A stretch of DNA of 34,778 bases, taken from positions 1 through 34,778 of the forward strand of contig JAUIBE010000030.1 of NCBI GenBank assembly GCA_030428105.1, read 5' to 3'. Under the pieces are notes generated by a model. It was not told the DNA's origin. It did no database searches and was given only the letters and a program-made list of their open reading frames with translations. Positions 14,249 to 22,074 of this stretch are shown in pieces. Position numbers and translations under genes: made by a program. Each line of letters starts with the position of its first letter. Within the stretch, counting starts at the first letter, position 1. Source of the DNA: Gammaproteobacteria bacterium (GTDB lineage: Bacteria; Pseudomonadota; Gammaproteobacteria; Xanthomonadales; SZUA-36).

Positions 14249-16279
14249 GTGAGACTGGTTCAAGAACTTAAACGAAGGGGCGTGTTCCAGATGGCTGTGG
14301 CTTACGCCGTGGTGGCGTGGCTGCTGGTCCAGGTTTCCGACATCCTCCTGCCTATTTTTGGCGCGCCCGACTGGCTGTTGCAGTCCGTTGTCCTGTTGTT
14401 GGCCATAGGCTTTCCTATCACCCTGCTGCTGGCGTGGTTTTACCGGGTTTCGCCGGAGGACATTTCGCGCGCTGGGCTCGATTCGGACGACGAGGCGCAC
14501 GAGGCCTTCCCGGGCCAACTGCTCAACTACATCATCATGGGCGTGCTGGCGGCTGCCGTGGTGCTGTTTGCTCTGGACAAGTTTGTCTGGCAGCCGGGCC
14601 TTCACGGGCCTGCGGAACGCGCCAACCAGTCCGTGGCCGTGTTGCCGTTTCGCAATCTCAGCGGCGACCCACTGGCCGACCCTTTCGTCAATGGAATCCA
14701 TGACGACCTGCTGACCCAGCTTTCGCGAATTTCTTCGCTACGCACCATCTCGCGCACTTCGGTCATGCGTTACCGCGACCAGGACATTCCCGTTCCCGTG
14801 ATTGCCGAGGAACTGGGTGTCAGCGCGGTTTTGGAAGGCGGCGTGCAGCGGCTGGAAGACCGGATCCGGGTCAACGCGCAGCTGATCGACAGCAAGAACG
14901 ACTCGCACCTGTGGGCGGAGACCTATGACCGGAAGTTGACCGCAGCCAATATTTTCGCCATCCAGAGCGACATTGCCCGGGCGATTGCGGATGCGCTGCG
15001 GGCCAACCTCAGCGGCGAAGAAATGCGTGCCCTGAGTGCGGTGCCTACCAAGAACCTCGCCGCCTATGACGCTTACGTCAACGCACGCGCCAGCCTGGAA
15101 GGCATTTCAGACCAAAACTACGCCCGCGCGTTGGAGCAGTTCCAGTTCGCCACCGAGCTGGACTCGGAATTTGCCGCCGCCTGGGCGGGCCTGTGCACCA
15201 CCCATTTGCGCATGTACCGGCGCGACAGCAATCGCGAACACTTTGACAACGCGGAAAGCGCCTGTGGTCGCGCGCTCGAGCTGGATAACTCGCGCGCGGA
15301 GGTGTACGTGGCACTGGGTGGTCTCTACAGCCAGTTTGGGCAGTACTCCAAGGCCGAAGTGGCGTTGCAGCGCGCCAACCTGGCCAAGGCGGAGGAGGCG
15401 CTGGAGCAGGCGTTGTCGATGGAGGGCGTGCAGGTTGAAGCCTCGATTGAGCTGGGCATCGTGCTGGCGCGGCAGGGACGTCTGCGCGAGGCGGAAAGCC
15501 ATCTGAAGCGCGCCGAGGCGTTGGAGCCGGGGTCGTGGGACGCGCAGAACGCGTTGTTTTCGTTCTATTACACCTACAGCAAACGTCCCGATCGCTTTGA
15601 CCTGGCCGCGCAATACGCCGCCAAGAGTGCGTCGCTGCGTCCCGACCTGGCGGCATCGTGGAACAACCTGGGCTCGGCCAATTACATGATGGGGCGCTTT
15701 GAACTGGCCGCCGACGCCTGGGAAGAGTCGTTGGCCATCGAGCCCAATCGAACGGCCTTCACCAACACCGGGCATGCGCTGTACTACAGCGGTCGCTTCG
15801 AGGAAGCGGCACAGATGCAGGAAAAAGCGGTTGCCCTGTCGCCCAGGGACCATCGAGCCATGGGGCGCCTGGCCGACGCGTTGCATTTTGTGAGCGGTCG
15901 CCAGGAGGAATCGCGGCAAGCTTTTGAGCGGGCCACAGCGCTGGCCGAGGAATTGCTGCAGGTCAACGACCGGGACTGGCGCACCCTTGGTCTCTATGCG
16001 TTCTACCACGCCAACCTCGGCAATGCAGAACTGGCTCGGCAGCATATCGACCGCGCCTTGCAATTGTCAGAGCGCAATGCCGAGACGCTCTACTACCTGG
16101 CCTTGATCCAGTCATTGCAGGGTTTGCCAGAGCTGGCGGTGGTGACCCTCGCCGAGTTGGTGGAAAAGGATCCCGATTACATTAACCTGATATCCCAGGA
16201 GCCCTATTTCCGGGCTGTGCGCGCGCTTCCGGAGTACCAGGCCAACTTCGAAAAACACGGTGGAACCACGCAGACCTGA
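14249..16279 (+). CDS. Membrane-bound TPR protein with TolB/FlgO-like domain
   Basis: 676 residues from GTG 14249 (TTG 14243 is also possible). The N-terminus (LVQELKRRGVFQMAVAYAVVAWLLVQVSDILLP) is the hallmark of a large gammaproteobacterial family often labelled adenylate-cyclase-like or TPR protein. Three transmembrane helices lie near residues 12-30, 43-63 and 91-109. A TolB/FlgO-like domain follows (SVAVLPFRNLSGDPLADPFVNGIHDDLL...SRTSVMRYR...AVLEGGVQRLEDRIRVNAQLID...HLWAETYDR, about 127-235). The remainder is a run of TPR helices from about 265 to 660. No cyclase or kinase domain is present, so it is probably a sensor or scaffold. It is divergent from the caspase operon and shares its intergenic region. 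Confidence 0.88.
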   Translation: MRLVQELKRRGVFQMAVAYAVVAWLLVQVSDILLPIFGAPDWLLQSVVLLLAIGFPITLLLAWFYRVSPEDISRAGLDSDDEAHEAFPGQLLNYIIMGVLAAAVVLFALDKFVWQPGLHGPAERANQSVAVLPFRNLSGDPLADPFVNGIHDDLLTQLSRISSLRTISRTSVMRYRDQDIPVPVIAEELGVSAVLEGGVQRLEDRIRVNAQLIDSKNDSHLWAETYDRKLTAANIFAIQSDIARAIADALRANLSGEEMRALSAVPTKNLAAYDAYVNARASLEGISDQNYARALEQFQFATELDSEFAAAWAGLCTTHLRMYRRDSNREHFDNAESACGRALELDNSRAEVYVALGGLYSQFGQYSKAEVALQRANLAKAEEALEQALSMEGVQVEASIELGIVLARQGRLREAESHLKRAEALEPGSWDAQNALFSFYYTYSKRPDRFDLAAQYAAKSASLRPDLAASWNNLGSANYMMGRFELAADAWEESLAIEPNRTAFTNTGHALYYSGRFEEAAQMQEKAVALSPRDHRAMGRLADALHFVSGRQEESRQAFERATALAEELLQVNDRDWRTLGLYAFYHANLGNAELARQHIDRALQLSERNAETLYYLALIQSLQGLPELAVVTLAELVEKDPDYINLISQEPYFRAVRALPEYQANFEKHGGTTQT

Positions 16280-16357
16280 GACCATGGGCGCGTACCACTT
16301 GTCAGCGTTTGCTCGCTGGCCGGTTCCAATACCCTGAACAACAAACAGGCGACATCC

Positions 16358-17272
16358 ATGAACAGGACCTTCTTCGGAATCACGCGAGCTCTGGCGCTGC
16401 TTGTGGCGCTGACCTCTTCCTTCACCGCGTGGGCGGCCTGTCCGCCCGAGGGCTACAGCCGCCAGGACCTGTTGGACATGCGCGCAGCCGGGTTCGAGGT
16501 TGAGCCGGCGCAACGCGATGCGCTGGCCGTGGCGCTGTTGGGCTGTCTTGCAGATCCCGACCCGGCGATTCGCGACGGCGTGGTCTACGAGGGGTTGACG
16601 ACCTGGTTGCGCGCAGCGTCGTTAAGCGCGCCCACCATCGAGACACTGGACGATCGGCTGGTAGCAGACCTCTCCTCGGATGCTGATGCCAACGGCTTTC
16701 TCCAGCCTTTCGCCGCCCTGGTGCTTTCCGAAGTAGCGCGCACGGATCGGGTTGGAACCGTGGAATTCTCGCCGCAACGCCGCGCCCAGTTGGTGGACGC
16801 AGCCAGCGCATTCATGCGCAACATTTCCGACTACCGCGGCTTTTCCGACCAGGAAGGCTGGCGCCACAGCGTGGCCCATGGCTCAGACCTGGTGTTGCAA
16901 CTGGTTCTGAATGAGAACGTTGATGCCGGGCAGGTGGAGGCACTGGTGTCCGCCACGCTATCCCAGGTGGCTCCGACGGGTTCCGTGGCCTACATCCATG
17001 GCGAGTCCTCGCGCCTTGCGAGGGCGGTTTTCTACGCTCATTCCCGCGATGCCATCGCGCAAGCGCGATGGCAAGCGTGGCTCGACGAAGTTATTGATCC
17101 TGCGCCGCTTGAAGCGTGGGGCGATGCGTTCTCCAGCGAGGCCGGCCTGGCGCAGCGGCACAATACCTTGTCGTTCCTGGTGGCCCTGCATGTTTACGCC
17201 TCCGCGGCGGAATCAGAATCGGCGGCGGCTTTTGCCGAGCAAATCATGGATGCGCTGAAGAAGATCTGGTAG
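16358..17272 (+). CDS. Exported DUF2785-family protein
   Basis: 304 residues, ATG 16358. A signal peptide (MNRTFFGITRALALLVALTSSFTAWA) precedes a helical domain. The stretch ISDYRGFSDQEGWRHSVAHGSDLVLQL (about residues 150-176) is the signature of DUF2785, whose function is unknown. The conserved Arg-Gly, Trp-Arg-His and Ala-His-Gly-x-Asp suggest a binding or catalytic site. Family members I know of are usually cytoplasmic, so export is a notable variant. It lies 65 bases upstream of the Tat-type flavoprotein on the same strand and may be co-transcribed with it. Confidence 0.8.
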   Translation: MNRTFFGITRALALLVALTSSFTAWAACPPEGYSRQDLLDMRAAGFEVEPAQRDALAVALLGCLADPDPAIRDGVVYEGLTTWLRAASLSAPTIETLDDRLVADLSSDADANGFLQPFAALVLSEVARTDRVGTVEFSPQRRAQLVDAASAFMRNISDYRGFSDQEGWRHSVAHGSDLVLQLVLNENVDAGQVEALVSATLSQVAPTGSVAYIHGESSRLARAVFYAHSRDAIAQARWQAWLDEVIDPAPLEAWGDAFSSEAGLAQRHNTLSFLVALHVYASAAESESAAAFAEQIMDALKKIW

Positions 17273-17337
17273 CGGTTCCACTCAATCCCGCGAGTCCGCA
17301 TCGTAAGGGGGCGCGCGTTATCAACAGGGGGTAAAGA

Positions 17338-18591
17338 ATGCGCAAGGGGATTACTCGAAGAAAGCTCTTCACTGTTGCCGCACAATCGGCCGGAGGGCTG
17401 GTTTTGCCTGCAGCATTGGGCAGCGGTGCAATCGCGAACGACATGGAGGCGCGCGCCACTGATCTGCTGATTATTGGCGCGGGGCCATTTGGTCTTGCCC
17501 TGTCGGCCCAGGCCAGCGCGCTGGGTATCGATCACCTCGTGGTAGGCGAACCGATGGGGTTCTGGAAAGACCATATGCCCCCTGAAATGCTGCTCCGCTC
17601 TTCCTGCCAGTGGTCGCTGGACCCAACCGGGGTTTGCTCCATAGATGCCTACCTCGAGGAGCTCGGCCAGACCTGCCGGTCGGTGGAGCCGCTGTCGCGC
17701 AACTTTTACCTCGATTATGCGCGCTGGCTCCAGGATGAAAAGCGTATCGAAGTACAGGATTTGCGTATCGCTGCGATTGAGCAGCACGACGACGCGCTCT
17801 TGGCGCTCGCCACCGACGGCGCCCGCATTCGAGCGCGCAATATCGTGGTTGCAGTTGGTTTTGAACGTTTCGCTTTTACGCCGCCGGAGCTGGCCGCGAT
17901 GTTCCCGGTCGAGCGCGTTGCGCATACCTGCCACCTGGTTGACTTCGCGCCTTTGCGCGGCAAGCGGGTGGTCATCATCGGCGGCCGGCAAAGCGCATTC
18001 GAGTGGGCGGCGATGATCCGCGAGGCAGGCGCCGCATCGGTGGAGCTTGTTTACCGCCACGACACCCCGCTGTTCGAGCCCTCCGAGTGGGCCTGGGTGG
18101 GCGACATCGTCGATAACATGCCGGCGGATCCGGGATGGTTCCGGCGCCTGTCGGACCAGCAGAAAGCGCAACTCAACCGTAGATTCTGGGAGCAGGGCAG
18201 GCTTCGCCTTGAGCCCTGGTTGTGGCCGCGGGTAGATCACGACAATGTGCGCCTGCATTCCAACAGCAACGTGGTGAGCGCCGGCACGCAGGGTGAGGCC
18301 ATGTCGTTGCAACTGGATTCGGGCAAAACCCTGGACGCCGACCAGCTTGTCTTCGCCACCGGTTACCGGGTGGACTTGGCCCAACTGCCATTCCTTCCTG
18401 CTGCAACCCTGGGGGCGCTTGGGCTCGAAGACGGTTATGCGCCGCTGGATATTGGCTTCCAGTCGCGCGTGCCGGGCCTGTTCTTTACCAGCCTCGCCGC
18501 TACCCGTGATTTTGGAAGTTTCCTCGCATTCACTGTTTCCGCCCGCGCCCAGGCAACGATTATCGCTGAAGCGGTGCGCAGGCGGGCCTGA
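17338..18591 (+). CDS. FAD-dependent NAD(P)-binding oxidoreductase with Tat-like signal
   Basis: 417 residues, ATG 17338, with AGGGGG upstream. The N-terminus (RKGITRRKLFTVAAQSAGGLVLPAALG) has a twin-arginine pattern (TRRKLF) and a moderately hydrophobic stretch. The FAD-binding Rossmann motif is IIGAGPFGLAL (about residues 45-55). A second dinucleotide motif, VVIIGGRQSAFEWA (about 216-229), marks the NAD(P) domain, and VFATGY (about 337-342) is the usual ATG/FATGY element. The domain order matches flavin monooxygenases and L-ornithine/lysine N-hydroxylase-like enzymes. Substrate unknown. Tat export would fit a folded flavoprotein, although an NAD(P)H-dependent reaction would lack its reductant outside the cytoplasm. 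Confidence 0.88.
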   Translation: MRKGITRRKLFTVAAQSAGGLVLPAALGSGAIANDMEARATDLLIIGAGPFGLALSAQASALGIDHLVVGEPMGFWKDHMPPEMLLRSSCQWSLDPTGVCSIDAYLEELGQTCRSVEPLSRNFYLDYARWLQDEKRIEVQDLRIAAIEQHDDALLALATDGARIRARNIVVAVGFERFAFTPPELAAMFPVERVAHTCHLVDFAPLRGKRVVIIGGRQSAFEWAAMIREAGAASVELVYRHDTPLFEPSEWAWVGDIVDNMPADPGWFRRLSDQQKAQLNRRFWEQGRLRLEPWLWPRVDHDNVRLHSNSNVVSAGTQGEAMSLQLDSGKTLDADQLVFATGYRVDLAQLPFLPAATLGALGLEDGYAPLDIGFQSRVPGLFFTSLAATRDFGSFLAFTVSARAQATIIAEAVRRRA

Positions 18592-18670
18592 GGTTGGCCT
18601 GTAGCCACAAGTGCCCGGGGCCGTGAGGTAGCCGACAGACCGTTCAGGCGAACAGTGTCTTTAGACATCA

Positions 18671-18820
18671 GGTTATTGTAGTGTATTAAAAATAGTTCAA
18701 TAACGGCTTATATGGTTATTAATGACTCGAAAATAGATCAGTAAATATAATTGAAATACATTCAATTAGTGTCCAATAAGTGATACTATAAATGTTTTTC
18801 ATGTATTTAGTGGTTAGTTT
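18671..18820 (+). promoter_or_regulatory. AT-rich promoter/operator island of hipBA
   Basis: About 150 bases of strongly AT-rich sequence stand out from the GC-rich surroundings. Two inverted repeats are present: GTTATTG...CAATAAC (18672-18704, 19-base spacer) and AATTGAA-N5-TTCAATT (18749-18767). TTCAAT (18761-18766) and TACTAT (18784-18789) are 17 bases apart and could be -35 and -10; TTGAAA (18751-18756) is another -35-like hexamer. HipB proteins repress their own operon by binding short dyads, so these are candidate operators. Confidence 0.5.
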
Positions 18821-19177
18821 ATGAGTCGTAAACAGGATTATTTTCTGGAAAGCGCCGGCCAGGTTGCCCAGTCGCTGGGCACACGCCTGTCCGAAATTCG
18901 CCTCGGCCAAAACCGCACCCAGGCGCAAATCGCCACGGAAGCAGGCATTTCGCGCGCCACCCTGGTGCGCCTGGAACAGGGCAACGGCGCTTCGCTAGAT
19001 ACCTTCATACGCGTCATGATGGCGCTGCGCCTACACGAGCACCTCGAACAACTTCTGCCCGACCCATCGGTGCGCCCGCTCGATCGCGTGCGCCTTTCTG
19101 GCCGGGAGCGCCAGCGGGCGCGGCCTAAAAAAACGGACCCGGGCGATACGTCGTGGGCATGGGGCAACGATGAATGA
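18821..19177 (+). CDS. hipB: HipB-like antitoxin, XRE-family HTH
   Basis: 118 residues, ATG 18821. The XRE helix-turn-helix spans about residues 19-65 (LGTRLSEIRLGQNRTQAQIATEAGISRATLVRLEQGNGASLDTFIRVMMAL). The C-terminal ~30 residues (RERQRARPKKTDPGDTSWAWGNDE) look disordered and contain tryptophans; in E. coli HipB the disordered C-terminal tail with a Trp controls stability, and a similar role here is an inference. The stop overlaps the hipA start by 4 bases (ATGA), indicating translational coupling. It should neutralise HipA and repress the operon from the AT-rich region upstream. Confidence 0.92.
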   Translation: MSRKQDYFLESAGQVAQSLGTRLSEIRLGQNRTQAQIATEAGISRATLVRLEQGNGASLDTFIRVMMALRLHEHLEQLLPDPSVRPLDRVRLSGRERQRARPKKTDPGDTSWAWGNDE

Positions 19178-20487
19178 CCGACGCCCGCGTCAAGCTGTGG
19201 GGCAGGACCATCGGTGCGGTGAGCTGGGACTCCGATCGCGCCCTGGGGGTGTTTCAGTTTGCGCCTGAGTTTGCGGCCAGCCCGGTTGAGCCATCGCCTA
19301 TTGTCATGCGCAAAGGCCAACCCAGCTACGAGTTTCCAGCCAACCGCGCCCGCGACCATGACGATGCCGCCTTTCATGGGCTGCCCGGCCTGTTGTCCGA
19401 CTCCATACCGGATAAATTCGGCAATGCCCTGATCGACCGCTGGCTGGTGTTGCAGGGCAGGGCGCAGGGTTCGATGGACCCGGTGGAACGGCTTTGCTAC
19501 GTGGGCAGGCGCGGCATGGGCGCGCTCGAGTACACGCCCGCCATTCCCAAGGGCGGCAACCGGGCGGTCACGGTGGAAATCGACGCGCTGGTCGAGTTGG
19601 CCAACCAGGTCCTGGACCAGCGGGCCAGCCTGGATGGAAGCCTCGATGACAACAAGGCCGATCTCGAGGATATTCTTCGGGTGGGCACCTCGGCGGGTGG
19701 CGCGCGCGCCAAGGCGGTGCTCGCCTGGAACCCCGAAAGTGGCGAGTTTCGTTCCGGCCAACTCGGCGCACCCGCGGGTTTCGAGCACTGGCTGCTCAAA
19801 TTTGACGGCGTGAACGAGGCTTCAGACCGGGAAATCGCCGAGCCGCGTGGCTACGGCCGGATTGAATACGCCTATTACCTGATGGCCAGGGCTTGCGGCA
19901 TCACGATGATGCCGAGCCGCTTGCACGAGGAGGGTGGGCGTGCGCACTTCATGACCCGGCGCTTCGACCGGGTTGGCGATGAAAAATTGCATGTGCAGTC
20001 GCTGTGCGCCCTGTGTCACTACGACTTCAATCGCGCCCGGGCCTATTCCTACGAACAGGCCATCCAGGCCTGTCGACAGTTAGAACTGGGTGCCGCCGAT
20101 ATTGAGCAGCAAGTGCGCCGAGCGTTGTTCAACGTGTTGGCGCGTAACCAGGATGACCACACCAAGAATATCGCCTTCGTGATGAACAAGACGGGCGAGT
20201 GGCGGCTCTCGCCTGCCTTTGACGTGGCCTACGCCTACAACCCGCAGGGCTTCTGGACCCGGGAGCACCAGATGTCGCTGGGCGGCAAGACCGATCACTT
20301 CGAAACCGGGGACCTGCTGGACTTCGCGGGTTTTGCGGGCCTCAAGACTCGCAGGGCCCAACGGTTGCTCGAAGAAGTTTCCGCTGCGGTAGGGGATTGG
20401 GAGGCTTATGCGGCCGAGGCCGGTGTTGATCAACGGGCTATGGATGGGATCGCCAAAACGCTGCGTACAAACCTGCTAGTGGCGTAA
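19174..20487 (+). CDS. hipA: HipA-like serine/threonine kinase toxin
   Basis: 437 residues, ATG 19174. Typical HipA motifs are intact: HGLPGLLSDSIPDKFGNALIDRWL in the N-subdomain; VGTSAGGARAKAVLAW as the P-loop-like segment; LLKFDGV; FMTRRFDRVG; NQDDHTKNIAF with the catalytic Asp; and LSPAFDVAYAY with the metal-binding Asp. HipA-type kinases phosphorylate aminoacyl-tRNA synthetases (GltX for E. coli HipA) and arrest growth; the target here is unknown. No frameshift or missing catalytic residue is visible, so the module should be functional. Coding sequence is GC-rich like its neighbours, unlike the AT-rich promoter. Confidence 0.93.
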   Translation: MTDARVKLWGRTIGAVSWDSDRALGVFQFAPEFAASPVEPSPIVMRKGQPSYEFPANRARDHDDAAFHGLPGLLSDSIPDKFGNALIDRWLVLQGRAQGSMDPVERLCYVGRRGMGALEYTPAIPKGGNRAVTVEIDALVELANQVLDQRASLDGSLDDNKADLEDILRVGTSAGGARAKAVLAWNPESGEFRSGQLGAPAGFEHWLLKFDGVNEASDREIAEPRGYGRIEYAYYLMARACGITMMPSRLHEEGGRAHFMTRRFDRVGDEKLHVQSLCALCHYDFNRARAYSYEQAIQACRQLELGAADIEQQVRRALFNVLARNQDDHTKNIAFVMNKTGEWRLSPAFDVAYAYNPQGFWTREHQMSLGGKTDHFETGDLLDFAGFAGLKTRRAQRLLEEVSAAVGDWEAYAAEAGVDQRAMDGIAKTLRTNLLVA

Positions 20488-20509
20488 GGGCTTGATATCG
20501 ATGCGGGTT

Positions 20510-21049
20510 CTATTCCGTCAGCCATACGCGGGCGCGCAAGCCCAGGCTGGTTGAGTAGCCGACAGAGCGGCTCGCAATGCGACCCTCGCCGTCGATCACG
20601 AAGTAAGTAGGAAAGGCGCGAATGCCCCATTTTTCTACCTGCTGCTGGCCGCCCAGCAAAACCGGGAGTGAAATCCCGGTTCGTTCAACGAAGGCCGCGA
20701 CCGAGTCCGTGTCCGCGTAATCAAGCGCCACGCCGTGGGCCCACGCGATGGAACCGTCGTCGACCAGGGCATCGAGACTTCCGATGCTGCGTTCGCAGAC
20801 GTGGCACCAGGGTGCAAAGAAGTAGACGACGCCTGCCTCGCCGCTGCCGGGCAGCACGTGCGCGGGTCCGCCCTGTAAGCGCTCGAGCATCGCCTGCGGC
20901 GCGGGCTCATCGATCGGTAAGCTGCGCGCCTGCCAGGCGTGGACAAGCAACATCACGCCCACGATCAGGCAAACGTCCACCGCCAGGCTAAGCCACCGGC
21001 GGGCTCGAAGTTGTTTCCACCATTGAAAAAAAGCGCGGCTGCTGCCCAT
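20510..21049 (-). CDS. Membrane-anchored thioredoxin-fold protein (TlpA/redoxin-like)
   Basis: 179 residues, ATG 21049. A signal anchor (WLSLAVDVCLIVGVMLLVHAWQA, about 19-41) holds a periplasmic thioredoxin domain. The active site is C82-H-V-C85 in FFAPWCHVCERS and the cis-proline is in IRAFPTYFVIDGEG. It should reduce or isomerise disulfides in the periplasm, like TlpA/ResA/DsbE or ScsD-type proteins; no cytochrome c genes are nearby to indicate a maturation role. It is convergent with hipA (22 bases between stops) and divergent from the intradiol dioxygenase. Confidence 0.88.
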   Translation of the reverse strand: MGSSRAFFQWWKQLRARRWLSLAVDVCLIVGVMLLVHAWQARSLPIDEPAPQAMLERLQGGPAHVLPGSGEAGVVYFFAPWCHVCERSIGSLDALVDDGSIAWAHGVALDYADTDSVAAFVERTGISLPVLLGGQQQVEKWGIRAFPTYFVIDGEGRIASRSVGYSTSLGLRARVWLTE

Positions 21050-21263
21050 GTTCGTCCGCAGTTGCTAAGAAAAGTACCCATTCACAGACAAAAACCCACC
21101 GCGTGGGTTCGACGCGTTGATCTTACTTGCTCAAAATCCAGGTGTGGAAGGCTGCAACGGCTCTGCCTGGAATCGTTCCCTCAAGAACGAAGCATTCTGG
21201 CACGCACGGGTCATGGTGTACGATTGATGGCAATGATGCTGGTCGCCTGAACAGGAGTCGTTG

Positions 21264-21932
21264 ATGTCGCAAAAAATGTCGCGCCGGCAGATGGCCGGCA
21301 AACTGGGTGCGATGGCAACCGGGGTGGTTTTGCTGACACCGGCCATCGCGCACGCCTTGTTGAAGACCCCCAGCCAGGTGGAGGGGCCGTTCTATCCCCC
21401 GTTGCCCCTGGGTGAAACCGATGTCGACCTGACCTGGCTCGAAGGCCACTCGGCGCCCGCCCAGGGCGAGGTTATCCTGGTTCGCGGCGCGGTAACCGAC
21501 ACCAAAGGCGTGCCGCTGGAAGGCATTCGCGTCGATATCTGGCAGGCCAACGCCAATGGTCGCTATGACCACCCGGACGACCCCAATACGGGCGCGGCCC
21601 TGGACCCCAACTTCCAGGGTATCGGCATTACCACCACAGACGCTGAAGGGCGCTACGGATTCAAGACCATCAAACCGGCGACCTATCCGCTTGAAGCGCT
21701 GGGCGATTCGGGCTGGCGTGCTCAGCATATTCACTTCAAAGTCTGGTCCGCAGACAAAGCCATCCTGGTTACCCAGATGTACTTCGAGGGCGATCCACTG
21801 TTGGAGCAGGATGATGAGATAAAGCGCGTTCCGGCTGAGCAGCGCCATGTGCTTGTTACTTCTCCGGTGGTGGACGAAGCAAGCGGTCTGCCGCTGCACC
21901 AGTTCGACCTTGTGCTCGAGACTGCCAGCTAA
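21264..21932 (+). CDS. Intradiol ring-cleavage dioxygenase with Tat-like signal
   Basis: 222 residues from ATG 21264, with AGGAG 8 bases upstream. A Tat-like N-terminus (SRRQMAGKLGAMATGVVLLTPAIA) is followed by VEGPFYPP, the entrance motif of intradiol dioxygenases. The Fe(III) ligands can be placed at Tyr101 (NGRYDHP), Tyr141 (PATYPL), His155 and His157 (RAQHIHFKV). The length and single-subunit form fit the standalone, exported protocatechuate 3,4-dioxygenase-like group rather than the pcaGH pair, and no other aromatic catabolism genes are nearby. The natural substrate (a catechol or a quinol-like compound) is unknown. Confidence 0.9.
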   Translation: MSQKMSRRQMAGKLGAMATGVVLLTPAIAHALLKTPSQVEGPFYPPLPLGETDVDLTWLEGHSAPAQGEVILVRGAVTDTKGVPLEGIRVDIWQANANGRYDHPDDPNTGAALDPNFQGIGITTTDAEGRYGFKTIKPATYPLEALGDSGWRAQHIHFKVWSADKAILVTQMYFEGDPLLEQDDEIKRVPAEQRHVLVTSPVVDEASGLPLHQFDLVLETAS

Positions 21933-22074
21933 ACGTACTTAACTTTGTCGAATCGGCGCAATGCGTCCGGATTTGGTTCATTGGGTGGTTCATTGATAGC
22001 CCGGGGCAGGCCATAATGGCTGCTTGTACCCAACAGGCCCATTGGCCTTCACCAACCCGGGGGAACGCCCAATC

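Noticed and set aside
15107-16063. Minus-strand frame of 318 codons
   Set aside because: Shadow of the TPR gene on the plus strand, which has membrane helices, TolB-like and TPR motifs.
17194-18384. Minus-strand frame of 396 codons
   Set aside because: Antisense to the FAD oxidoreductase, whose dinucleotide-binding motifs are intact.
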